A stretch of DNA of 64,000 nucleotides from JAGPCK01 sp041675505. GTDB taxonomy: Bacteria; Bacteroidota; Bacteroidia; UKL13-3. Below the pieces are notes generated by a model. The model worked only from the letters and a program-made list of their open reading frames with translations. It searched no databases and was not told where the DNA came from. The stretch spans positions 186,001 to 250,000 of the forward strand of contig JBAYTR010000002.1 in NCBI GenBank assembly GCA_041675505.1, given 5' to 3'. Position 1 is the stretch's first letter; every line of letters starts with the position of its first letter. A program made the position numbers and the translations under genes. Below are positions 1 through 8,490 of this stretch, in pieces.

Positions 1-674
1 AGTTTTGTGTGCGCGATGCCATTGTGACCATCTCAGGTAATGGTTTATCCGACACTTTGCAGCATGAAGAATTTGGCATATACACTTCTGATAAGTTAGA
101 ACTGGAACCCGGACAAACCTATTTGCTGAAAGCGTTTCAAAAGTCAACGGGCAAAACAGTTATAGCCTCCTCTACCATGCCTGAAAAAATCAATGTACAG
201 ACTTACAAAGCACAAAAACTCAAAAATTTTGGTGATAGCGCAATAAAGGTAATCGTTGAATTTAATGCCAACCCTTTGCCCGACAGTTACTACATGAGTT
301 ATGTGTATCCTTTAGAAAAAGGAAAAAATAATGGCAGTATTTTTCATGAACGTTTAAACCCTTTGTTTAAAGAGATTTTCAAAACTAATCCCACTATAAA
401 TTTATACGCTGATGTAAATGAACGGCACGGGAAAATACAAGTGACCTCCTACTTACCCCACACGTACCTCAATGACACGATTAATGTGATGGTGTCGTGC
501 ATTGAGAAAGGCTACTACTACTTTTTGGATACTCAAAAAAAATCGGGAACGCTTTTAAACCGCAGCACAGGCGACCCCATTCGTTTGTATGGAAACATTG
601 AGAACGGATATGGTTATTTCAGTCTTAACAGCCCCAAATTAATCAGCATTTACCCTACTGACATACAAGAATAA
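1..674 (+). CDS. DUF4249-like protein, 5'-truncated by window edge
   Basis: The reading frame is open from the first base, so the gene begins upstream and only the last ~223 residues are present. The visible part has the pattern of DUF4249 proteins of Bacteroidota: an early valine-rich strand with V-x-D-A-x-V, a G-I-Y turn, then L-E-P-G-Q-T-Y-L-L followed by a strand ending in a proline-rich S-T-M-P segment. DUF4249 proteins are usually lipoproteins encoded beside TonB-dependent receptors, so a receptor gene just upstream is likely but not visible. The GTG at position 9 is probably an internal valine. The gene converges on the SbtA-like gene. The family call rests on motif resemblance only. 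Confidence 0.6.
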   Translation, partial: FCVRDAIVTISGNGLSDTLQHEEFGIYTSDKLELEPGQTYLLKAFQKSTGKTVIASSTMPEKINVQTYKAQKLKNFGDSAIKVIVEFNANPLPDSYYMSYVYPLEKGKNNGSIFHERLNPLFKEIFKTNPTINLYADVNERHGKIQVTSYLPHTYLNDTINVMVSCIEKGYYYFLDTQKKSGTLLNRSTGDPIRLYGNIENGYGYFSLNSPKLISIYPTDIQE

Positions 675-735
675 ATCAGTACTACATGAGACTGAGTTCT
701 AGTGTAAAGAAATAAAAATATCACTTTGCCTTTTC

Positions 736-1698
736 TCAAACTGATTGAGCAACCCACATATACAAGGGCATACCCAAAGTAATGTTCATTGGAAAAGTGA
801 CTGCCAGGGCCATGGGAATATACAATCCCGGATCTGCTTTGGGAACTGCCAGCCGCATAGCAGCGGGTACTGCAATGTAAGACGCACTGGCAGCAAGAAT
901 TGCAAACATAAATCGGTTACCGGTATCTGCTGTAACTATCCCGCTTAATGCCGCCACAGCACAACCGTTTATCAATGGTATAAGCATAGCAAACACGGTA
1001 ACAAAACCACCGTATGTTTTAAAGGCAGTAAATTTTTTTGCTGTTACCATGCCCATTTCCAAAAGAAAAAGAGCTAAAAAACCTTTGAATATATCAGTAG
1101 TGAATGGCTTAATACCTTCTGCCTGTTTTGAATCAGCTATTAACCCGATAAGTAAGCTGCCCACAATCATCAATACGCTTCCGTTCGTAAGTGAGTGCGT
1201 AAAAACCTCCCTGATATTGACACTCTTTTTATTTTGTGTGTCGTACAACATAATCATAGTAACTCCTACAATGATGGAAGGCGATTCCATAAAAGCCATT
1301 ACCGCCACCATGTGCCCACCGTACGTAATCTGTTGGTTCTCCAGAAAAGAGGCTGCCGCCACAAAGGTAACTGCACTTACTGAACCATAAGCAGATGCAA
1401 TGGCCCCTGCATCATAGATAGATAACTTTCTTTTAAGAATGTAAAACGTATATAAAGGAATTAGAGATGCTAACGCAATTCCAAAAACCAATGACCAGGC
1501 AATCTCTGAGGTGAAAGGACTGTGAGCTAACTCCTGCCCACCTTTAAAACCAATGGAAAATAACAGGTAAAGCGAAATAAAACGAGCCGATGACTCAGGA
1601 ATAACCAGGTCGCTTTTTATTTTCACCGCTAATACACCCAGTATAAAAAAAAGCAGAGTAGGGTTAGTAAGATTAGCAATCAGTAACTCTGTATTCAT
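736..1698 (-). CDS. SbtA-like sodium-dependent bicarbonate permease
   Basis: A 320-residue polytopic inner-membrane protein with about ten hydrophobic segments. It matches the SbtA (DUF897) family of Na+/HCO3- symporters: the C-terminal part has the family stretch A-A-S-A-S-Y-I-A-V-P-A-A-M-R followed by A-D-P-G-L-Y and T-F-P-x-N-I-T-L-G, which in SbtA lines the transport core. Length is near the family norm. The ATG start lies 9 bp after the stop of the TolC-like gene, so it looks like the last gene of the exporter operon, which is an unexpected partner. The substrate in this organism is not proven; many non-cyanobacterial homologues are uncharacterised. Confidence 0.85.
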   Translation of the reverse strand: MNTELLIANLTNPTLLFFILGVLAVKIKSDLVIPESSARFISLYLLFSIGFKGGQELAHSPFTSEIAWSLVFGIALASLIPLYTFYILKRKLSIYDAGAIASAYGSVSAVTFVAAASFLENQQITYGGHMVAVMAFMESPSIIVGVTMIMLYDTQNKKSVNIREVFTHSLTNGSVLMIVGSLLIGLIADSKQAEGIKPFTTDIFKGFLALFLLEMGMVTAKKFTAFKTYGGFVTVFAMLIPLINGCAVAALSGIVTADTGNRFMFAILAASASYIAVPAAMRLAVPKADPGLYIPMALAVTFPMNITLGMPLYMWVAQSV

Positions 1699-1707
1699 CC
1701 GCTACAT

Positions 1708-3126
1708 TTATTTAAATGATAAAATTCCCGCACTCCACTGTAAGGCGTAAATAGTTGTGTAGTATTTGGTCTTAAGTTCTATAAGTTTCTCCAATGCTTC
1801 CAGAGCTTTAGCTTCTCTGCTGTTGATTAAAAAGAGGGAACTCTCACCGTTCATAAATCTGATTTCCTCCGCTTTTACCAATTGCCTGTAATTACTGTAA
1901 TTGCTACTCTGCAGAGCAATCTGGCTGCGCAGTGTAATCATTTCATTGTAGTAGCTTTTCACCTTAATCTGAATGAACTGTTGTTTTTGTAAACGTTCAA
2001 GTTGAGCAGACTCCATTTTTAATCTGGCCTCACGGTATTCTGCGCGCCCTTTGGATAACCTTAACGGCATTTGCATTTTTAACGCGTACTGAAAATTACT
2101 ACCCTGAAAAGCACTTCCGGCCGCATCTGTAGCCCAGTTATTTCCTTTGCCCAATTGATAGTAATTAAAATCTACCTGAGGCAACAATTCCTGAAACTTC
2201 AGATTTTTTTCGACAGCTAAAACATCCAGTTTATAATTATAGGTCAATAGTTCGGGGTGATTTTTTTCTGCCACACTTAACAAATCATCCAATACCAGAT
2301 TAAAATTACTGATAACTGTTTCATTTTCCCACCCCTGAGCAGGTATTACAGTTTCGGGCAATATATAAGGTTGGTTGTTGCTTTGCCATAAATAAACCGA
2401 CAATTGTAAACCCGCATTCTGAAATTGTAGCCAGCTCAAGTTTTGCTGGTATTGAAAACTTTGCAGTTGTGTTACGGCTTCAATGGTATCAATGGCAGGT
2501 CTTTCTCCGTTTATAAATGATTTTTTAACTAACTCTGTTCGCTTTAAGGTGATGTTCACATTGTCTTTTACCACTACGTAAGTCTGGTATGCCTTTACCC
2601 AATTCCAATATGCCGCCAGGGATTCCATTAATAAATCATTGACCATTGCCTGCTGACCGGCTTCAGCCATTCCCTTAAAGAATTTTGCCTGCTTAAGTTG
2701 TGCCCTGCGTTTATCTATAATCAAATCTTTTGCTAAAGGCACACTCACTCCCACATAACCGGTTTGACCAGTTGTTTGCGATTGATCTACTCTACTCCCT
2801 GTGAGATAATCTGCCCCTCCGGTTAATTCAACACCGTACCATGTAGGCACTGTTAAAGCACTTGAATTGTAGTTGTAATACGGAGTACCGTCAAGCGTTT
2901 TTTTACCGGCCACATGGCTCAGCACGGGGTCAAAAGCACTGCGGGCATTCAGAATATTGACTTTCGCCCTGTCCACCTCAATAGAAGCTTGCCTTGCTAC
3001 CGGATGATAGGCTTTAATGAGATAAAGTAATTGCTCTGCATTAAGTGTTTTGATGGTATCCTGTGCGGATGACAACATCCAAAGATGAAAGAGAAAAAAA
3101 CAAAAAATCCATTTACTTCTTCTCAT
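1708..3126 (-). CDS. TolC-family outer membrane efflux channel
   Basis: A 472-residue protein with a signal peptide (residues 1-21, ending S-S-A-Q) and the two long helical hairpin repeats of the outer membrane efflux protein family: amphipathic helices rich in A, Q, E, L and K, including the run around residues 380-450. TolC-like trimers form the outer-membrane duct of tripartite export systems. Its start overlaps the stop of the HlyD gene by one base, so translation is likely coupled. With the upstream adaptor and ABC protein it would complete a type I-like export path from cytoplasm to outside. The cargo is unknown. Confidence 0.88.
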   Translation of the reverse strand: MRRSKWIFCFFLFHLWMLSSAQDTIKTLNAEQLLYLIKAYHPVARQASIEVDRAKVNILNARSAFDPVLSHVAGKKTLDGTPYYNYNSSALTVPTWYGVELTGGADYLTGSRVDQSQTTGQTGYVGVSVPLAKDLIIDKRRAQLKQAKFFKGMAEAGQQAMVNDLLMESLAAYWNWVKAYQTYVVVKDNVNITLKRTELVKKSFINGERPAIDTIEAVTQLQSFQYQQNLSWLQFQNAGLQLSVYLWQSNNQPYILPETVIPAQGWENETVISNFNLVLDDLLSVAEKNHPELLTYNYKLDVLAVEKNLKFQELLPQVDFNYYQLGKGNNWATDAAGSAFQGSNFQYALKMQMPLRLSKGRAEYREARLKMESAQLERLQKQQFIQIKVKSYYNEMITLRSQIALQSSNYSNYRQLVKAEEIRFMNGESSLFLINSREAKALEALEKLIELKTKYYTTIYALQWSAGILSFK

Positions 3127-4457
3127 TATTTTTTACCCTCTTTGGCCGATGCAGGTTGTGCTATCTGATAATAATCCGGTGGAAAACCATTGATATTTCG
3201 CCACAACTCATACCAAACCGGCACATCTTTAAGTAAGGCTATTCCCTGTGCGCCCGATCCCATCTTAAGTTGCGGAGGCCATTTTTTTACCGTAGAATCT
3301 TCAGCAATCAATACCCTGAACATGCCGTTTGGACTAATGCTGTTTTCATACGCCACCACCTTACCGGCAAACGTACCGTAACTGTTATCGGGCCAACCAC
3401 TAAAAATAATAGCCGGAAAACCATCAAACATAAATCTTACCGGCTGGCCAATGCTAATCAAAGGAAGATCAACAGGGCGAACAAACATCTCTACCGCATA
3501 GTTTACTTTTGTTGGAACGATAACGGTTATCCGTTCACCTTCTTTTACCATCTCACCTATCCCTGATTTTTTAGCCTGAACTATCTGACCATCCTGTGGC
3601 GCAAGCAGAATATACATTCCGTTACGAATAGAATAGTTGGTTACACTATTTTCTAACTTGGCTACCTCTCCTTCGCTATTGGCAATTTGCCCCATGCTCA
3701 GTAAACGGTCTCCTTCAGCTTTACTTATTTTCTCGGTGTATTCCTGCTCCACGCTATTTTGTTCCAACCGAATATTAAGCACCTCCTGTAAGGTTTGGGC
3801 TACTTTGTTTTCGACAGTTAGTTTTTTAGCCAGTGCATTCTGATATGCAATGTTGCGCTGCTGCAACTGGGTTTGTGAAACCAAACCATCCTGCAACATC
3901 TTTTGCTGACGCTCATACTGGTCCTTAGCCAGGTTACATTCATTCTCTGCTGCCAATAACTCAGCCCGCTCACCGGCCAGTTTGTTATCGAGCTGTTTTA
4001 ATTTATTGTTGAGTTGAGCAATCTTTAATTTCTGAGCTGAAAATAGTGCCTTTATTTGAGTGTCGGCAGTAGCTGCTTTAGCACGGTAGTAAGTTATAGT
4101 TCCTTTTTTTGCTTCCAGTTGTTCTCTGGTTCTTCCTACCAGGTTAGGGTCAAGGTACTCTTCTTTAATTTCTGAAAGCTGCAAAAGCGTATCACCTTTT
4201 TTAACGTAATCGCCTTCCTTTACCCACCACTTGGTTATCCGGCCGGGAATGGGTGAATTTATATCCTGCGGGCGTTGCTCCTGATACAAACTGGTGATGG
4301 CTCCTTTAGCTTTAATATTTTGGGTCCACGGTAAAAAAAGTAAAAGAACCAGAAAGGACATAATACCCATAAACCAGTAGTTGATATTGCTCTCCCGGTT
4401 ATTGCGGTAAATCTCTTGAAATGATCTCAGTTCCGTATGTTGTGTGGTCTGTTTCAT
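3126..4457 (-). CDS. HlyD-family periplasmic adaptor protein
   Basis: A 443-residue membrane fusion protein. One transmembrane helix lies at about residues 28-45, followed by the first half of a lipoyl/biotinyl-like domain (I-P-G-R-I-T-K-W-W-V-K-E-G-D-Y-V-K-K-G-D, residues ~68-90). A long coiled coil follows at ~105-270, then the second lipoyl half (A-P-Q-D-G-Q-I-V) and a beta-barrel region. This is the layout of HlyD/EmrA adaptors that bridge an inner-membrane ABC exporter and a TolC channel. It starts 5 bp downstream of the ABC gene and overlaps the TolC-like gene by one base, so the three genes are clearly one transcription unit. Confidence 0.9.
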   Translation of the reverse strand: MKQTTQHTELRSFQEIYRNNRESNINYWFMGIMSFLVLLLFLPWTQNIKAKGAITSLYQEQRPQDINSPIPGRITKWWVKEGDYVKKGDTLLQLSEIKEEYLDPNLVGRTREQLEAKKGTITYYRAKAATADTQIKALFSAQKLKIAQLNNKLKQLDNKLAGERAELLAAENECNLAKDQYERQQKMLQDGLVSQTQLQQRNIAYQNALAKKLTVENKVAQTLQEVLNIRLEQNSVEQEYTEKISKAEGDRLLSMGQIANSEGEVAKLENSVTNYSIRNGMYILLAPQDGQIVQAKKSGIGEMVKEGERITVIVPTKVNYAVEMFVRPVDLPLISIGQPVRFMFDGFPAIIFSGWPDNSYGTFAGKVVAYENSISPNGMFRVLIAEDSTVKKWPPQLKMGSGAQGIALLKDVPVWYELWRNINGFPPDYYQIAQPASAKEGKK

Positions 4458-4462
4458 ATCCG

Positions 4463-6127
4463 TTAGCTTTGGGCTGATGTAACAGTGCCGTCAATCAGGT
4501 GAATGCCATGATCACACTGATGTATAATGTTATTTTCATTGCTCACCAATACTATGGTGGTGGTTTTGCGCAACTCCATCAGATAATTGAGAAGTATATT
4601 TTTACTTGCTTCATCATCGGGAAAAGGTTCTTCGAGTATGAGTAATCTGTTGCAATTGATGAGCGCCCTGAGCAAAAGAATTTTTCTGATAAGATGAGAC
4701 GGCAATCTTTTACCGCTGGGGTCAATAGTGGTTTCCAAACCTTCAGGCAACAGACGTAATAGGTCTTTCAACCCTGCACGTTCGGCTGTTTCAATTATCT
4801 TTTCAAAGGAAATCTCTTTTCTGCCCAAGGTGATATTTTCCCATACAGTACCGGCAAACACTCCTTGCAAACCAAGATATATTCCGATGTTCTGCCTTAA
4901 GCTATGAGATTTATAATTGCCTATAGGAATACCATTCACGAGTATATCTCCTGTAAATCCGTTGTACACTCCGCTAAGTAATTTGATTAACGTTGACTTG
5001 CCCGCACCCTGATGTCCGGATATATTCACGATTGAATTGGGCGCTACAGAAAAGCTCACGTTCTGCAATACTTTTTTACCATCAGGATATTGAAAAGAAA
5101 CATTGTGCAGTTCGATAGCTGTGCCGCTGTTGCCGGGCTGAAACTCCACTGTGCCGTCTTTTTCACGTTCACTCTCTGTAACCATGGATAACTTTTCCAA
5201 ACCTGTAATTACATCATATACACTATCCAAACTACCAATGAGTTTTTCTGAAGCACTGATCACAGAAAGAATCACAATCTCAGCCGCTATAAATTCCCCG
5301 ATATTGATTTGCTGATCAATCAACAGATACGTGCCTGCCGTTAACATTACTGCGGTAACAATCACCTTAAAAGCCAACAGGGTTTTGTATTGAATAAGTA
5401 AAACCTTAAAATGAGCTGTTCTGCTTTGCAAATAGCCTGTTACCCGTTCATCAGTTTTATGTAAACTAAGGTTGTCGCCTGAATGAAACTTAAACGAAAC
5501 AACGGTACGGGCAATTTCTTCCAGCCAGCCTACCAAGGCATACTTGTATGAACTTTCTTTTAAACTGGTTTGCAAGCCGTACTTGCCGGTTAATCTGAAA
5601 ATGAGCCATAAGATGAGCACCAGAATAAGTCCGAATAAAATAAAAACCGGATGATAAAGTGCTAATAACAACAACCCGAATACGGTTTGAATAGCCGCAG
5701 TAGGAATATCCAGCAGCAACTTAGCCAGTCCTTTTTGCAGGTTTACGGTATCAAAAAACCTGTTCACCTTCTCAGGCAAATACACCGCATCTGCTGCTCT
5801 TAAATCAATATTCGGAAGTGTTTCTGTAAAGGCAAAAGCGTATCGGGTAAAAATACGTTGCTGTATTTTTTCGATAATCTTCATCTGGTTAATTTGCATA
5901 AGGCCCACCACCAATACACCTATTACCACTATAACAATAAGCACGTAAATAGATGTAACCATGGAGGCCCCCAGAGCAAAGCCAATAATAGCCTGAACTC
6001 CCACCGGAACACTCAACTGCAACAAACCACTGAGTATAGCATAGAAATATACTGAGGTAATTTCTTTTCTTTCTATAAGCAGCAGGTGCCAAAACCTTCC
6101 TAACGGATCATTTTCTTTTATAGCCAT
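4463..6127 (-). CDS. ABC exporter, fused permease and ATPase, degenerate ATPase motifs
   Basis: A 554-residue half-transporter with about six membrane helices in the first 310 residues and a nucleotide-binding domain at the C-terminus. Walker A is intact (G-H-Q-G-A-G-K-S-T) and Walker B reads R-L-L-I-L-E-E-P. Other motifs diverge: the usual L-S-G-G-Q signature is replaced by P-S-G-K-R-L-P-S-H-L, and the switch histidine position reads V-S-N-E-N. No N-terminal C39 peptidase domain is present. The ATG at 6127 was chosen because the upstream in-frame TTG (6160) lies on the far side of a TAnnTTTG box. It probably powers export through the HlyD and TolC partners; the substrate cannot be inferred. 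Confidence 0.85.
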   Translation of the reverse strand: MAIKENDPLGRFWHLLLIERKEITSVYFYAILSGLLQLSVPVGVQAIIGFALGASMVTSIYVLIVIVVIGVLVVGLMQINQMKIIEKIQQRIFTRYAFAFTETLPNIDLRAADAVYLPEKVNRFFDTVNLQKGLAKLLLDIPTAAIQTVFGLLLLALYHPVFILFGLILVLILWLIFRLTGKYGLQTSLKESSYKYALVGWLEEIARTVVSFKFHSGDNLSLHKTDERVTGYLQSRTAHFKVLLIQYKTLLAFKVIVTAVMLTAGTYLLIDQQINIGEFIAAEIVILSVISASEKLIGSLDSVYDVITGLEKLSMVTESEREKDGTVEFQPGNSGTAIELHNVSFQYPDGKKVLQNVSFSVAPNSIVNISGHQGAGKSTLIKLLSGVYNGFTGDILVNGIPIGNYKSHSLRQNIGIYLGLQGVFAGTVWENITLGRKEISFEKIIETAERAGLKDLLRLLPEGLETTIDPSGKRLPSHLIRKILLLRALINCNRLLILEEPFPDDEASKNILLNYLMELRKTTTIVLVSNENNIIHQCDHGIHLIDGTVTSAQS

Positions 6128-6149
6128 AAACCCGGGCCCGATATTTTTA

Positions 6150-6157
6150 CAAACATA
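6150..6157 (-). promoter_or_regulatory. Bacteroidota -7 promoter box for the exporter operon
   Basis: On the minus strand the sequence reads TATGTTTG, an exact match to TAnnTTTG, 22 bp upstream of the exporter ATG. No convincing -33 TTG element lies at the normal distance; instead the 6173-6191 palindrome occupies that region. Confidence 0.55.
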
Positions 6158-6172
6158 CAAATACTTTTTAAA

Positions 6173-6191
6173 ATAATAGTATTACTATTAT
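6173..6191. promoter_or_regulatory. Candidate TetR operator, 19-bp palindrome
   Basis: A perfect inverted repeat with 9-bp arms (ATAATAGTA / TACTATTAT) around a single central T. It lies between the divergent exporter operon and the tetR-like gene, 15 bp upstream of the exporter -7 box, where a bound repressor would block the -33 region. Size and symmetry fit a TetR dimer site. The operator role is an inference; AT-rich intergenic DNA can form palindromes by chance, though 9-bp perfect arms are uncommon. Confidence 0.5.
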
Positions 6192-6245
6192 CAATAAACA
6201 TACCACAATCATTCAAAATATAATTACTTAAATTAATAATTTGAT

Positions 6246-6253
6246 TACTTTTG
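6246..6253 (+). promoter_or_regulatory. Bacteroidota -7 promoter box for the TetR gene
   Basis: TACTTTTG matches TAnnTTTG exactly and ends 12 bp before the ATG at 6266, so the predicted leader is only a few bases long. Confidence 0.5.
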
Positions 6254-6265
6254 CACACAGACATC

Positions 6266-6937
6266 ATGGATTTTAAACTGTCATTTAAAGTTAACGAGGT
6301 AATTTACCTGCGCGATCCCGAAAGCAGTGAGCTGGGGCGCAAGATTGTAAAATGCAGCATTGACCTCATTAATGAGCTTGGATTTGAAGCATTTACCATA
6401 AAAAAACTGGCAGTAGAAGTGGGTACCACAGAGGCCACCATTTACCGTTACTTTGAAAATAAACACCGTTTGCTCCTGTACATTATCAGTTGGTATTGGT
6501 GCTACATTGATTTTTTGCTCGATTTTCAATTGCAGAATATTACAGATGGTAAACAAAAACTAAAAACTATCATCCGCATACTAACACATGAATTACCCGA
6601 AAGTTCAGGCGGACTCGACTACAACAAAAAATTCCTGAATCAGATAGTTATTTCAGAAAGCAGCAAAGTATATCTGGTAAAAGAGGTGACTGAAATAAAC
6701 AAAAGTGAGGTATTTAAACCTTACAAGGATTTGTGCGCAAAAATTGCTGACGTAATTTCTGTGTGCAACAAAAAATATGCTTACCCAAAATCGCTGAGCA
6801 GCACCATTATTGAAACCGCACATCACCAGCAGTTTTTTAGCATGTACCTACCCCGCCTCACTGATGTACCCGCCAAAGATAAAAACGAATTTGTGGGCCA
6901 GTTTCTGGAAAGCATGGTCTTTAAGATTTTGGCGTAG
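6266..6937 (+). CDS. TetR/AcrR-family transcriptional regulator
   Basis: A 223-residue regulator. The N-terminal helix-turn-helix (about residues 20-65) shows the family pattern I-N-E-L-G-F-E-A-F-T-I-K-K-L-A-V-E-V-G followed by T-E-A-T-I-Y-R-Y-F-E-N-K. The C-terminal ~150 residues are helical and form the ligand and dimer domain. The ATG at 6266 was preferred to a TTG at 6251 that overlaps the -7 box. It is transcribed away from the ABC-HlyD-TolC-SbtA operon, the usual arrangement for a local repressor of an export system, and the palindrome at 6173-6191 is its likely operator. The ligand is unknown. Confidence 0.9.
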   Translation: MDFKLSFKVNEVIYLRDPESSELGRKIVKCSIDLINELGFEAFTIKKLAVEVGTTEATIYRYFENKHRLLLYIISWYWCYIDFLLDFQLQNITDGKQKLKTIIRILTHELPESSGGLDYNKKFLNQIVISESSKVYLVKEVTEINKSEVFKPYKDLCAKIADVISVCNKKYAYPKSLSSTIIETAHHQQFFSMYLPRLTDVPAKDKNEFVGQFLESMVFKILA

Positions 6938-6975
6938 TACGTAGTACCTTTGTTATACGTTGCTTGTAAAAAGAC

Positions 6976-6998
6976 ATCCTCGTTACACAAACGAGGAT
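6976..6998. repeat. Solo palindrome related to the 185-bp repeat right end
   Basis: A hairpin with 9-bp arms (ATCCTCGTT / AACGAGGAT) and a 5-base loop, followed by TAGAGGAGG as in the right ends of the full repeats. It looks like an isolated right end or decayed copy. The rest of 6938-7137 shows no gene, RNA or other structure that I can recognise. Confidence 0.65.
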
Positions 6999-7137
6999 TA
7001 GAGGAGGGTTTTTAATCAGGATAGAATTAGGGTATCATATAAAATCGATTCTGATTCTATTATTATTGCTCGGGTTAGGCATTCAAGCCAAGAGCCGATT
7101 GTATTCTAACCATCAACCTGCTCAACTCCCCTCTCAC

Positions 7138-7324
7138 CTCGTCCTCGTTTGCAACGAGAATGCATGAGCTTGTGTGATTAAAACCGAAATTTTACCCGCT
7201 CGTTTACAAAGAGCAAATGTTATTTTTGTTATATGAGTACTGAACCTGATGCATATGTAAGAAAAGAGAGCGTTGCAAACGCAAAGAATACGAAATCCTC
7301 GTTGCAAACGAGGATTAGTGGAGG
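7138..7324 (+). repeat. 185-bp palindrome-bounded repeat, copy 1
   Basis: The first of three direct copies of the same element. The left end holds CCTCGTTTGCAACGAG, the right end AATCCTCGTTGCAAACGAGG. Each end is itself palindromic and the two ends are inverted relative to each other, as in REPINs or MITEs. Inside are TATTTTTG (a TAnnTTTG promoter-like box) and, six bases later, an ATG opening a micro-ORF beginning M-S-T-E-P-D-A-Y. The copy ends about 50 bp before the ATG of the lipoprotein gene. No transposase is encoded. Confidence 0.8.
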
Positions 7325-7375
7325 CAATAAGGCTTGGTAGAAGTATTATTTACAATAAATTTTATACAGAAAGTA

Positions 7376-7762
7376 ATGCAAGAAGGCTCGAGAAAAAGTA
7401 TTTTTAATTTAATCTTGATCACTTTTATCGCTATAGGCTGTGAACCAGGAGTTAGGTGTTATGTCGTTAATCAAACATCAAAGCCTATCATGCTGCTGCT
7501 TAAAGCTGACAGTTCGAACTTAAAACTGCGCTTGGGCAGGCAACAATTCCATGTGCAGCCAAATGATACATTTAAAGTATTTGGCACAATAGGTTTACAA
7601 CCAGAAGGGATAACATTTCCTTATGAGGAACTTATAATCACTAGTTCACTTGATACATTATTTCATTTGAATGGTAAGCGGGAAATAATTGACAGGTTTC
7701 TTGAATATAAGAACACAAGGTCATATTTTTTTCTTATTTCAAATGAAGGGAATAAAAGATGA
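7376..7762 (+). CDS. Small putative lipoprotein of unknown function
   Basis: A 128-residue protein whose N-terminus has a basic start, a hydrophobic stretch and a lipobox-like I-A-I-G-C with Cys at residue 22, so it is probably a lipoprotein. The mature part is beta-rich with no motif I recognise. The ATG at 7376 was chosen over an upstream in-frame TTG (7334) because only the ATG gives a proper signal sequence. It lies alone between repeat copies 1 and 2, about 50 bp after copy 1, whose promoter-like box might drive it. Confidence 0.6.
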   Translation: MQEGSRKSIFNLILITFIAIGCEPGVRCYVVNQTSKPIMLLLKADSSNLKLRLGRQQFHVQPNDTFKVFGTIGLQPEGITFPYEELIITSSLDTLFHLNGKREIIDRFLEYKNTRSYFFLISNEGNKR

Positions 7763-7793
7763 AGTTAATGCGTAGTGTTCGATTTTGCCCCAA

Positions 7794-7816
7794 CTCGTCT
7801 TCATTTGTAACGAGGA
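7794..7816 (+). repeat. Diverged extra left end of the 185-bp repeat
   Basis: CTCGTCTTCATTTGTAACGA, followed by GGA, resembles the left-end palindrome of the repeat, with several changes. It lies 6 bp upstream of complete copy 2, giving a doubled left end; this may be an old insertion scar or a partial duplication. Confidence 0.5.
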
Positions 7817-7822
7817 CCTCAC

Positions 7823-8006
7823 CTCGTCCTCGTTTGCAAGGAGGATGCATGAGCTTGTGTGATTAATACCGAAATTATCCGCTCGTTTACAAAGAGCAAA
7901 TGTTATTTTTGCTTTATGAGTACTGAACCTGATGCATGTGAAAGAAAAGAGAGCGTTGCAAACGCAAAGAGTAAGAAATCCTCGTTGCAAACGAGGATTA
8001 GTAGAG
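7823..8006 (+). repeat. 185-bp palindrome-bounded repeat, copy 2
   Basis: Nearly identical to copies 1 and 3 over its whole length, same orientation. It holds the TATTTTTG box, and the micro-ORF starts at 7916 (M-S-T-E-P-D-A-C) and runs past the repeat end to a stop at 8017. The repeat abuts the first tail fragment, which is open in a different frame through the right end of the element, consistent with the repeat having replaced or cut off the 5' part of that gene. Confidence 0.8.
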
Positions 8007-8129
8007 TTATCACTTGATTATGATGGGATAAATCATGCATCGGTACAGCCAGGAAATAAAATGAGCGAACAAGGATACCAGACAGCAATAAGGAAAAAAA
8101 GGCAATATTGGCAGGTACACAAATCTTAA
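8007..8129 (+). pseudogene. Truncated protein tail 1 (5' part lost at repeat copy 2)
   Basis: About 40 codons ending at a stop at 8129, with the pattern I-N-H-A-S-V-Q-P-G, then M-S-E-x-x-Y-Q and R-Q-Y-W-Q-V-H-K-S. The same pattern recurs at the end of the second tail (8477-8665), so this is a real conserved C-terminus and not noise. No start codon or upstream domain belongs to it; the frame upstream is repeat DNA. It is followed 94 bp later by a small helical protein paralogous to the one after tail 2. The family is not recognised; a toxin C-terminus is one reading (inference). Confidence 0.5.
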
Positions 8130-8223
8130 AAGTAAAATACGCTATTATCACCATCCATTTTTTTTGTGTAGTACCATATTATACCAAGTTTTATTCAAAA
8201 ACATGCCTTTAAAGAGAAAACAT

Positions 8224-8490
8224 ATGAATGATTTAAAACTAAAATTCAAAGACATTGCTGCCGAGTATCTCAACATGGTTAACAAAGAAAATTTCGAAAA
8301 TATGTATGAGGGATTTGTATTAATAATATATCAATTTAAGAATGATGGTATATCAAAAAATGATATAGGAGACGCAGTGTTAGAAATTATGAGAATTACA
8401 CCAGACCGCTATAAAAGAGAAATTTTACAAGAAATGTTAAATCGGTTATATGGTAATTGTCCTCCGTTTTATTTAATTGAGGATTGGTAG
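8224..8490 (+). CDS. Small helical protein, candidate immunity-like partner 1
   Basis: An 88-residue acidic, helix-rich protein without signal peptide or membrane segment. It is paralogous to the protein at 8679-8930: both share Y-L-x-x-V-x-K-E-N-F followed by a Y-E and a G-I-(S/D) turn. The ATG at 8224 was chosen because it gives an N-terminus of the same length as the paralogue; an ATG at 8203 is possible. Its stop overlaps the open frame of tail 2. Pairing of each such protein with an upstream tail fragment is like orphan toxin-immunity modules, but neither family is identified. Confidence 0.55.
   Translation: MNDLKLKFKDIAAEYLNMVNKENFENMYEGFVLIIYQFKNDGISKNDIGDAVLEIMRITPDRYKREILQEMLNRLYGNCPPFYLIEDW

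Noticed and set aside
4463..6160. Longer ABC exporter starting at TTG 6160
   Set aside because: The extension lies on the promoter box TATGTTTG and adds a cysteine-glycine-rich stretch with no family match; the ATG at 6127 is better.
6938..7137. tRNA or small RNA gene in the gap after tetR
   Set aside because: No cloverleaf, no T-loop-like sequence and no terminator beyond the solo palindrome; only repeat debris is visible.
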